From Ornithodoros turicata (taxonomy: Eukaryota; Arthropoda; Arachnida; Ixodida; Argasidae): 64,000 nucleotides of DNA. Shown here in pieces: positions 10,733 to 24,682 of the stretch. A model generated the notes under the pieces. The model ran no database searches. It was not told the origin of the DNA and was given only the letters and a program-made list of their open reading frames with translations. A program made the translations under genes and the position numbers. Position 1 is the stretch's first letter, and each line of letters opens with the position of its first letter. The DNA is taken from the NCBI RefSeq assembly GCF_037126465.1, contig NC_088206.1, forward strand, positions 13,801,187 to 13,865,186, given 5' to 3'.

Positions 10733-12604
10733 ATGGCTCAGGAGTTCCTCCCGCTGTGTGATGTGCTCTTCAACATCATCTCCCTCGCCTCCTACTTCTG
10801 TGACGTCGTCTTTGACGTCATTGTGGCATACACGTTGCTCGCCGTCCACCGTGAGACTCTGTGGTTTGGCTTTGCTTTGTGCTGCATTTTGGGATCGCTC
10901 CTCACAAGTCAAGCAATGTCTATGAAGTGGTACCTGAAGAAGAAGAATGATAAAGTGAAAGCAGCCGAAAGTGCCGCCGTGATGGCGGTGCACGTTCTGC
11001 AGTGTGGAGTGCTCTGGCGTTACTTCAAGCTCTTTGTACCTGTCGACCTGGTGTCAGTAAAACACGAAGTCAGAGACCTGTGCATGTTGCGGATGGTTCA
11101 TGGCTTCTGTGAAGCAGCACCGATGCTGCTCCTTCAACTGAACCTGACGTGGAGGCAACCTTCGGCAGCGAGCGTGCCGCATTTGGACCGGGTTTCGACT
11201 TTCCTGTCTCTCTTCAGTGTGTGTTGGGCGCTGGCGTCGTTTGGCAAGAACGTTCGCAGGCGAAATATTCACCGCCTCGTTCTAACGTGGCTAGGCGTAA
11301 TTTGCCAGTTCTTCTGGCGTCTGGGCACGGTGGCATCACGAACTGCAGCCTTGACTGCGTACGCATCGCTGTACGGCCACTGGGTGTTGTTAGTCATGCT
11401 CTTGCATTGGCTGGCGATGTTCCTGTGGCTAATTTCGCCCAAGAATCTTTTTCATCGAGAAGGAATGCCACCGGTGCAGCGCCTGACATACTCCGCGCTT
11501 GTGGCCTACGTACAGACGTTTTGCTACATCAACCTCCAGGAGAGGCACGCAGTGCCCAAGATGGCGGCGTTCTATGTGATCATGTTTTTAGAAAACAGCC
11601 TCCTGGTCGCAGTGTGGCTGTCGATACGACAGGAACAACATTGGTTCGATGTCCCCGCGCTGCTCTTCATCTGGGGCGGCTTTGCCGCTGGAATTGTGTT
11701 CATGCTTCTCTATTATCGCTTCTTTCATATCAGACGCTTGCGGCACGTGTTGGGGTTCGGACTGCAGGAGGCGCAGACGGCGAATAGTCCGCCGCAGACG
11801 GCCCCTCCGAGGTTGCCAGATGGGGTGGCGCCAGGCGTGTTCAACTGCAGGTTGAATCCGGCACTGAAGCGCAAGAAGAAGAAGCCATCGACGTTTGTGC
11901 CAGTTCCGAGCGGACCACCCGGGAGCATGCCGCTTGCGGCAAACCACAAGCTGCCTCCCTTCTGGAAAAGGTGCAGGCACAACAGTGACAAAGAAAGCAG
12001 TGTCGGTTCGCGCGTAGACATACAGCAGAAGCTGCAAGAGAAGAAGAAACAACAGCTTCAGGAACTGCTAGAGATCGAAGAAGAGATCAAGCAAGGCAAA
12101 CTTCCTCCGTCGGACCTCAGCGAGAAAGGGACGCTTCCCCCTCGCCAACCCATTCCGCGATCCAAGAAGCAGCCGTGGCTGCGGACACAGCCAGCTTTCC
12201 ACTACCGTACCCTTCTCGGAGGAAACTCTCCGGAGGTGCTGCTCTCTCCGCATTACCTCGACGACAGCTGCTTGTCGTACGACTTTGGCGAGCTCCCGTC
12301 GGACGTGTCGAGCGGAGTGTCATCGCGAGTGACTCAGGAAGCAGTGCGCGAAATGTACAGGATTCCTCCATCAGACGTGGACAGCCAGCTGTCGCTTCCA
12401 CGTTCCTACACGCTGCCGAGAGACCTCAGGAGGTTCAGGAGGATGCCGAGGGTTCCGAGACGGGTCGTGGGGAGCCCGGACAATAATTCGAGTGACGGTG
12501 ACGTCGACTCGGCGGACGAAGACCTCGGGGTTGGGGCGAGGTTCAGGACTTGTCGAACACACGCGGCGTTGATGCGCGGTTGGAGGCCCGAGACTCAGTT
12601 GTGA
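10733..12604 (+). CDS. XK-related protein (XKR4/6/7-like), intronless
   Basis: A single open frame of 623 codons. XK-related proteins are multi-pass membrane proteins; some are caspase-activated phospholipid scramblases and others have unclear roles. Residues 1 to about 340 hold repeated hydrophobic segments consistent with 8-10 membrane helices, including LCDVLFNIISLASYFCDVVF near the start, SVCWALASFGK, and GHWVLLVMLLHWLAMFLWL. About residues 345-623 form a polar tail with Lys-rich (KRKKKK), Pro-rich and acidic stretches and a helix-forming KKKQQLQELLEIEEEIKQGK segment. The ATG at 10733 gives an N-terminus that begins right at the first helix, as in the family. Vertebrate relatives have about three coding exons, so the lack of introns is notable. 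An upstream TTCTACAG (10488-10495) could splice a 5' UTR exon. Confidence 0.88.
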   Translation: MAQEFLPLCDVLFNIISLASYFCDVVFDVIVAYTLLAVHRETLWFGFALCCILGSLLTSQAMSMKWYLKKKNDKVKAAESAAVMAVHVLQCGVLWRYFKLFVPVDLVSVKHEVRDLCMLRMVHGFCEAAPMLLLQLNLTWRQPSAASVPHLDRVSTFLSLFSVCWALASFGKNVRRRNIHRLVLTWLGVICQFFWRLGTVASRTAALTAYASLYGHWVLLVMLLHWLAMFLWLISPKNLFHREGMPPVQRLTYSALVAYVQTFCYINLQERHAVPKMAAFYVIMFLENSLLVAVWLSIRQEQHWFDVPALLFIWGGFAAGIVFMLLYYRFFHIRRLRHVLGFGLQEAQTANSPPQTAPPRLPDGVAPGVFNCRLNPALKRKKKKPSTFVPVPSGPPGSMPLAANHKLPPFWKRCRHNSDKESSVGSRVDIQQKLQEKKKQQLQELLEIEEEIKQGKLPPSDLSEKGTLPPRQPIPRSKKQPWLRTQPAFHYRTLLGGNSPEVLLSPHYLDDSCLSYDFGELPSDVSSGVSSRVTQEAVREMYRIPPSDVDSQLSLPRSYTLPRDLRRFRRMPRVPRRVVGSPDNNSSDGDVDSADEDLGVGARFRTCRTHAALMRGWRPETQL

Positions 12605-15600
12605 CAGTGTTTTTGTAATCGGGTCAGTTGATGCTGTGAGTGCGTTAGGAAATGAAAGGGTGCGCCTACAGGAGCGTTTGCTCAGCTCCAATGGGCTCAA
12701 CGTGGGGCAGCTCGCGAGAACAGTAAGAAAAGGAGTGAAAGAAGGGCTGTTTTCACCTCAGGAAGGGTACCGGTACAGTAATTATATAAATGAGCTCCAC
12801 CAACGGTACCATCGCTTGTGTATGCCTGTATATATGATTGCCAACCATTTTGTAGTTTCGCTTTAGTTCTGCCGACACAGTTCATGTTTCCCCGATCAAG
12901 CCAGAAAATATGCTTTATATCTGCCTTTGTATCGTGGCATATTTTAAACACATAAGGTCACATTTCACTGTGAACACATCGTGCAGACGAAAACTACAAA
13001 TCAACCACAAGACGACACTCCTCGCGATCCTCCCAGACCACGCAATAGACGATTTCAGAAATTGCATGGATGACCCACCAGAGAGCGCCGTGTTGCGAAA
13101 GCCCCATTGCACCTTGGGATTTAGTTTTCATGAGTCAGAGAGAAGAAGAAGAGCGCAAACGGTTTCGGTTTTCTTTCTCCTTCACCTCACGTAACTTCGA
13201 GCAACAGCCAGCGAGCACGAATGTAAACCATTTCCCACGATGCATTGCGCGATGCGCGTGACTTGGGCGACGGAGGGCCGCCGTGCGGAGCACAAGGGCA
13301 ATATCTGAAATCGCCTATTGCTTATGGTGAATAATGCTCAATTAGTGTGCTCAACAGCACAATGAATGGAGGAATGCACACATAATGACTTGGTAATCGG
13401 AACATTTCAAGATGGGACAAGGGAACATAGCAAGCCTAAAAGAACAGAGAAGGGCAAACTAGTTAGTTCATGTGGATCATGTGGTACGCTTCTTGAGGGT
13501 GAAAGCTGGTGGCATTTGACTCGTGCCACCAGCCTACTAATATTCAACTGCTGGTTCTGTGCCAAGATGTGAACATGTGGAACATTCATCACTGCTTGAC
13601 ACAGCTCTTATTGCCTTCTCTCTCCAAACATGTATTTGATTTTGCTTCCAGAGGGTTGTGTTATCTTTTGAGTTCAGAATTTTTTTCTTCTTCAGGGTTT
13701 GTCCATTTCTTTGGCTACAGCAGTGTTGTTCTTACTGCTTGACTGTACATAGTACTTATTTATTGATCTTTTACGAGCAGCTACCTGAGCAAAGTGCGAA
13801 GTCTATTGCATTGCATTTACCGTGTATTTGCTCGTTGTTGAGCATGAATCTCTTTTTTTTTGTTGTTGTTGTTGTTCCTTGGCCTTTGAGTTGGCTGTCA
13901 TTCTTGTTGTGTCAAAAAAGTCAGCCCAATATTCCCAGTGCCAAGTCTGTCGATCTCTCTTGTATGTGCCACAGGAAGTTTAGTGTATCTTATAATGTAC
14001 AAATTGTGCAACTTTGACACTTTGCCAAGTCTTTGGGTTCTGTGCGAATCTTTCCAGTAGTTTGTTTCAGGGTAATCTTCCAAAACATTTTTATTGTTTG
14101 GGATTCCATTGCATACCACAGGCACCGATGAGTTTGCTCAACCATACAGAAGTTCGCAAAGTAGTTAAGATGCAAGCATAGATGCAAGCTAGCTGGTGGA
14201 TAAAATCCATGATAGGCAAGCCTGAGCGACGGACAAAAAACACACAAACATGACGGCTCAGCTTGTGAGCCGTGTTTATGTCATGTTTGTGTGTTTTTTG
14301 CCCATCGCTCAGGCTCTCCTATCATGGGTACCACCTGAAGCTGTGTGCATCCCAATGAAATGTTTAGTAAGATTCTTGGATGTCTATTGGTGCTTCTACA
14401 TTCTACTTATTGGCATCTATAATTAGCAGCATTTGTTTGTTTGTTTTTAGTCTATTATGCGGTTCCCTCCCAAACAGATTTTATTGCTGCCAGTTAACTC
14501 CACAGTGAGCTGTATTAGAAAAAAAAAAAAATGTATGTGGATATCTCAAACGATGCTTGTCTATATACTTTCCAAAGCAATGACTGTTCACACAGTTTCA
14601 GGTTGTATGGTTGCAAAGAGCAACGGTTATGAGAACTTTTGGGATGTCCTTATTGTGTGGGTCTTGAGAATGCATTCAGTGGCTTATGTCAGCTAAATCA
14701 GTTCATCTTCTCCAGGAACATTGTACTATCACTTGGCATTAGTGATTACTTTTAAATAAAAAAAAATAAAATAAATAAATAAAAAAGCACAAGTACGTTA
14801 AGAAAACAGGGTGGTTGAGCAATAACCATCGGTACCTTTGGCACGGAATGACCCACCAGTGAATGTCACTCCTTTATTTTATTTTTGTTATGAGCGTCAT
14901 GACACCTGGACTGCATTTGCTTTATTTCAAATATCAAAAGTAGAATCATTGTTACATATGTACATTCTCTTCTACACACACGCATACCATGCTCTGATAC
15001 AAAGCAGGCTCAAAATAAATATATGTCGTTCCCACATTCTGTGGTGCCCGCTTAGAGTTAGTTTGTGCTGCGTCACTGTTCGGGAAACTGCACAAGTCAC
15101 GAACAGCCCTCTCCCCCAGTGTTCCTTTCCTTTTCTCTCTCTCTTTTTTTTTTTTTTCAGGAGTAAAATCAATTTAAGTAACATAGGCTCCACACAGTTA
15201 TATTGGGGAGGGGGGGGGGCCTGACTTGTGTAGGCCCCGCAGCGGTGATTATGACATAGCCATATATTTTAAAGTGGCGATTTCTCGAAATAACATTTCT
15301 CCATGTTGAAGCGTAACCTTATGTGGCAAGCGGTTCTTATGCCTCTCACGTTTCAGATATCACAGACATAAAAAAAAAAGCAACTCTGTTATAAACGCTC
15401 AAATCCTAAAGTAGGGAAACTCCATTGCATTGGCACATCCTGTGTGCTCTTAACCCGAAGAGTACAACATCCACACAAACATGAGCCTTGCAATGTGCAA
15501 GGGAAGACAACGCATTAAAGCTTTTCCTCCTCGTACATCAACCACAAAACACAACCCGCATAAAATGAGATCGCATGCGGAGCAGCTCCGATGTGACAGC

Positions 15601-15981
15601 CTTGTGGGGGGGGGGGGGATGCACCCACGAATAGCTACGAGGCACCAGCGATGGTTGGCGGTATTGGGGTGGTGCTCGAAGCTATCGAGTAGCGGTGCAT
15701 ACAACCAGGAATTCATACGGCCCAAAGTACTGTTGTGCCTTGCATCACAAGATTCAACGCAGGCAGGCGCAAAGTGCGGGGTTCTCTGCCGAGGGGCTGT
15801 TCGTTACACAACCGACATCACAGTTCTTGTTTGGCGCAGATACACGCGGGGCGCAACTCTTCAAGAGCCCGAGCCGCATTTCCAGCATATGCTCGGTGGT
15901 GCGATTCTCCGACCGAACGCGGAGGGAGATGTTGCATTGCTTGGCAACACTGGTTTCGAGAGTTCTTGGGGAGGAAAGAGT
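12605..15981. other. Convergent 3' regions of the XKR and KLF genes
   Basis: No coding sequence was accepted. A-rich DNA with several AATAAA (about 14752-14785) could end the XKR transcript. TTTATT at about 14872 and 14918 (AATAAA on the minus strand) could end the KLF transcript. A T-run (about 15145-15159) and G-runs (about 15205 and 15606-15618) are present. A hairpin at 14207-14327 is listed separately. Confidence 0.4.
14207..14327. repeat. Hairpin element, copy 1
   Basis: A 121-bp near-perfect inverted repeat: CCATGATAGG at the left and CCTATCATGG at the right, with inner arms AAAAACACACAAACATGA and its inverse around a GGCTCAGC...GAGCC loop. Its layout resembles the hairpins at 24329-24467 and 42942-43085 (GTTTGTGTG arm, outer end CATGG). 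Confidence 0.7.
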
Positions 15982-20495
<4,514 letters not shown>

Positions 20496-20608
20496 AGCTT
20501 CCGATAATTGAGGTCTTCTCAGCACGAATCTTTGCCAGGGAAAAAAGCCGGAGCACTCTTCGAGTCGTGCTTTGTAAACTCGGCGGCGGGGGCCGCATCT
20601 ATCTTGGA

Positions 20609-20645
20609 CCAATGATAGACGGAGGGCTCGGCACGCTCCACCAAT
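20609..20645 (-). promoter_or_regulatory. Two CCAAT boxes upstream of KLF10/11
   Basis: CCAAT at 20609-20613 and 20641-20645 on the plus strand (ATTGG on the gene strand), 115-150 bp before the KLF ATG. Paired NF-Y-type sites are common in TATA-less promoters. The transcription start is not known. Confidence 0.45.
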
Positions 20646-20659
20646 GAGAGCAGAGAGAG

Positions 20660-20676
20660 CACGTGAACAACGCGTG
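20660..20676 (-). promoter_or_regulatory. Carbohydrate response element (ChoRE) match
   Basis: CACGTG AACAA CGCGTG fits the ChoRE consensus CAYGYG-N5-CRCRTG at every position. It sits 165 bp upstream of the KLF10/11 ATG, and another CACGTG lies at 20694-20699. ChoREs bind Mondo/ChREBP-Mlx heterodimers. Drosophila cabut and mammalian KLF10 are known Mondo/ChREBP targets, so position and identity agree. Function here is inferred. Confidence 0.6.
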
Positions 20677-22248
20677 GTCGCGGGCTAGGTGTGCACGTGC
20701 ACGGCGGGTGACAGAGAACGTGGGCTCCGCCTGACCGACGTTTCACCCGGAATAAACAACTGCTGTTGCTACGGTGTGATGTTTGCGTGTTTTAAAAAAA
20801 GGAAATAGGAGGCATGTGGTGGGCTTGGCCCCTGTCGCGTGTGCATGTGGTTAACCACGGGCTATATACGTGTATTTGTACATGTATCGCTTTGTATGTG
20901 ATGTTTTCGCTGTGCCTGGTCGCTTGCACTAACCTGATGCAATGAAGGGTGACCTCATACTGCCACTGCTATGTGTCATCGTATTGGTTGTATACTACAA
21001 TGCACGGTGTTTGCTCTGTACAATTATAAAATTATTTACGGCAAGGTTGGCGAGCAGGGAAGCAGCGGGTTTCGTTGAGCCATGTGCTTCAACGAGTGAG
21101 TCATGCTCATGACCGTAGTCTTTGGAATAACTTGCGGTCACAGTACTGCAGAAGCAAAAAAAAATGAAAAACCGATTTCTGCTTGTGCATAACATCTCTT
21201 TGGCCTGCTTACACAAAAACGTTCAGTTTTAGACGCGTCTTCGTTGACCTGTTATCTTCCTTCGTGAGAAGTGAACAACAACTCTGTGACCTCAATAAAC
21301 GACGACGCGACTCGTAGTCGGGACCTACGCAAAAGGAGAAGTGAAATCATAGCAACAAATAAAGGGCGAAGTGCACAATAATAACATCTGCGTCGCAATT
21401 TTCGTACAGCATCTCGTGGAATACGTGTCGTCTGCGTTGTTCTACTACATGCTGTCGTCTACCAGTGATTGCATTCGTAACGGCACAGAAGGAGGCGGTT
21501 GTACCTTAATTGACGATTGCTTCATGATGACGGTTGTTTATTGGGAAATTGGTTGTTGTAGGGCAGTTCTGCAGAGTGCCGAACAGCGAAACACCCACTT
21601 TGTGCTTCATGAAGGAGCACGTATTTCCGAGAAACGCGGCCCTCGAGTTTATCTCAAATTATCGGCTACTTCGCGTTCTGCAATGTACGACCTCCTTTTA
21701 ATGCCGTCACATCCGATATACTAGCGTCGACTGCGCACGTCCTGCATCCCGTGTAAGATGGGCGGAGTTTTTATTTTTTCGTTGTTGATGAAGGGCATGT
21801 CGAAAACGAGGAGCGAAAATAGACGTTGGCCTTCGACATATAGTCGAGTGGAATACTTTTTTTGCGAGATACCAGCGGCTTTGAAAACACACGTGCATGT
21901 GTATTTTCGCTTCTCGCAGCGTCAGGCGCTATTTTTAGAAGAAGCTTGTTCTCGAAGCGTGATGGAAATATTGGTAGAAATCTGTATCTCGATGGTGCAG
22001 ATTTATTGGCAACACACACATACACGCACACACACAAAAAAAAGTTGGGCATGGGGGCCTTATTTATTGGACAGAGAAATGAGTGCTGAAAAAAAGAAAG
22101 TGTTTCGTAGTCGCCGTCTTCGCGATAACTTTTTTTTTCTTTTGCAACTGGAGTACCATTTGTTATCTATCATATCATATACATGTATAATAAATAAAAT
22201 CGTATCATTTTGTATAGAAGCTTAGAACTTGCAAGGCTCGCAAAGCAG

Positions 22249-22377
22249 ATTGAATGTGGAAAACATGGCAGTGGGCGTTGTCATGACTTGTTCGTGCCCG
22301 ATAAGAAGGCTTTCGACGAGATCTCCTCCCTTGCAAAGGGCATGAACGGGCTCTGCATTCTGGATGTAGCATTACCT
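22249..22377 (+). CDS. Possible exon, unidentified protein
   Basis: An open frame of 43 codons between AG and a good donor (CCT/GTAAGA), both phase 0, encoding a stretch that includes HDLFVPDKKAFDEISSLAKG and ends GLCILDVALP. The residue mix is that of a folded protein, but I recognise no family. The opposite strand is also open through this region (22205-22774), so the strand is not certain. The next acceptor downstream (22420) would leave a 43-bp intron, which is very short. Confidence 0.22.
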
Positions 22378-22794
22378 GTAAGATCTGGCGCCTGTGGAGT
22401 GTAAATGACCTGTATTGCAGTGCTTTCTTCCGCGAAGTGCTTGCTCGCGTGCTGAGGGAATCCCTCCCTGGCACGGCCTTGGCTGGCGGACCCGCATGAT
22501 GACGTGGCGCGTGACGTCTGCAGCACAGCTGATCATCCTCCTTCCACGTGTTCCGCGTGACGTCATGGCGCCGGTCGTCTGCGTCGGTGCCGGCCTCCAT
22601 TTGAATGGCAGCAGGGGTCTGTCTGCTCGTCAATGTGCCGTAGGCGTGGTTCCAGATCACGATCGTTGATGCGGCGTCTGTTGAATTAGAAACAGGCATC
22701 TCAAGCGTCGACTGAAAAATTTGTACGAGATATGGTAAACGATGGTAAACCGTGGCTGTCGATATCGGGCTCAAAATGAGGGTTTACAACATGG

Positions 22795-22977
22795 ATGATG
22801 AAGCAGACAGCGGCACAGCCAGAAAAATATTTCGAGGGGTTTCGCGATGGATTGTACATGGGGGAAGACGATTTCACCATCGTTTCCCTCAACCAAATGC
22901 ACTACGTAGCGTATGCCTTCGAGGGGTTTGCACCTCCCCCCGGCTTCGGCTACGCCACTGGTATCAGGTATCACTGA
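22795..22977 (+). CDS. Possible terminal exon, unidentified protein
   Basis: A 60-codon frame containing KYFEGFRDGLYMGEDDFTIV and NQMHYVAYAFEGF, ending GYATGIRYH and TGA. Third-position use looks like coding sequence and the aromatic, acidic composition is not that of repeats. No family is recognised. A 76-codon frame is open antisense (22771-23001). It may be part of the same gene as the frame at 22249-22377, a decayed gene, or chance. Confidence 0.22.
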   Translation: MMKQTAAQPEKYFEGFRDGLYMGEDDFTIVSLNQMHYVAYAFEGFAPPPGFGYATGIRYH

Positions 22978-24328
22978 AGACTGGTTCAATCTTCGAAACA
23001 AAGCTCAAGTAACACCACTTTTTTTCGTACTAGCGGTTTCAATAAAGCAGAAAATGTCGTTTGTGGTCACTCGCGGTCACCGCCAGACATGCATACAGAC
23101 TGGCATAGCCAGAGATGAGGGGTTCTGGGTGTTCAAACCCCCAGAGTGGTTCCTTTGGTATGTGCATTTTAGAGAAGGAGACGAAGGGAAATCCTCCCTT
23201 GGGCGCGCCGTCAATGGGATTCTCCCGATTCTCCTATCCCCGAGCGTGACTGCCAGGGCGCAGCCATCCGTTGGTCATGGACAGTGTTAGTGGACGAATT
23301 TCAGCCCCCCCCCCCCCCCCCAACTACAGCGGAGCTGCTCCGTTTGTTGCCGACTCTGTGCAGTCACGTGGGATGACAAACGCGGGGGAGGGGGGACGAG
23401 CAGATGGAGGCAACGGCGTCCACCGTAGGAAGTGAGGCCAGCCGTGTAACTGCGTTGAGTACGCACAAATCTTCGGGATACGTGCAGAATTGAGCAGTGC
23501 TATCGGAATCACGAGGTAAACTTCGCCATATCAAGCGTGAATCATATCTTATTGGGTTGGGAATCATATCTTAAGGGTTAGCGACACCGCCAACCCTTTG
23601 GTTTCCACCGACACGGATGAAAATGTTTACCGCCTATGACGTGACGTTTAAGTGGCGTTTGTATGCTTTGCGAGCGAAATCAATAAATTGTTACCTATCG
23701 TAACAAATGTAGGCATGTATTTCGGAAGGCAACAGAATTCCGAAGATGAGTACACACAGTAAAACGCCATTTTCATGCTGCTCTGCGAACCAACAGGAAA
23801 CGGGAATCGCAAAAACGAAACCACCCGCCATTCTATGTTCTGGGGCTCTGGTCTGTCGAGTTTCATGATAATAAAGTAACGAACGAATGGCAGCACACAA
23901 GCAAGTGATGTAGTGGGAAAATATTCACTGCTTATTTGTTTAACGAATACGCATGAGATACGCATATAGTACGCCGAATTTAGATAGCAAGGGATGGATT
24001 TAGGAAATCGAGCAAGTCAAGTTTAGCGGAATGAAGCAGCCAACGGAAGGCAACGCTTTCCATGACCAACGGATGGGAGCTCCCGCGTGGTCACGTCACG
24101 CTTTTTTGAGCGAGTCTGCTCTAGCTCTAGCTCTAGCGCTACTGGCGCCACCTAATAATGGCGCTCACAGAACCATCTGTCGGAAACTCCAGAAACTTAA
24201 CAGCGAATGAGGAGGAGTGAACTCGGCGCGCAGTTTAAAGGGTCATGATGGAAAGTAACTGTTCTAGGCTGAAACCAAAAACAAACGAACACAACAAAGT
24301 CAGTTTCCTTTCGAAATTCCCAAGTGAT

Positions 24329-24467
24329 CCATACTGAAGAAACCCCGAGACGAGGGACACAGAAAAAAGGGGACAAACTCACAACGAAGCCTCAAAGACT
24401 GAGTTGAGACTTCGTTGTGTTTGTCCCCTTTTTTCTGTGTCCCTCGTCTCGGGGTTCTTCATTATGG
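24329..24467. repeat. Hairpin element, copy 2
   Basis: A 139-bp inverted repeat with arms carrying CCCCGAGACGAGGGACACAG and its inverse, outer ends CCAT and ATGG. The arm CCTCGTCTCGGG is shared with the hairpin at 42942-43085. Confidence 0.75.
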
Positions 24468-24682
24468 ATCTATATCACCATCCTGCTTGCTTCCTAACTG
24501 TTCTATCGGTTTCTTCTCAAGTGAATTATTTACTCTTGCTCAGAGCGATGAGGCAAACGAAAAAATGAATGCCAAATTATGGATGTGCGAGTACTGGAGT
24601 ATGGAGTATGGAGTATAGTTACACCTAATCCCTTTTGTCACAGGGCAGACTTCTTTTGAAGTCACAGGTGCGAGGATAACAT

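Larger units (their letters stand above)
20760..24682. other. Intergenic region with two weak reading frames
   Basis: Mostly unremarkable DNA with a poly-C tract (about 23305-23321) and a hairpin at 24329-24467. Two plus-strand frames at 22249-22377 and 22795-22977 have coding-like composition and are listed separately. No gene was recognised. Confidence 0.4.

Noticed and set aside
11149..11787. 212-codon plus frame and other long frames inside the XKR gene
   Set aside because: Shadow frames of the real 623-codon gene in GC-rich DNA.
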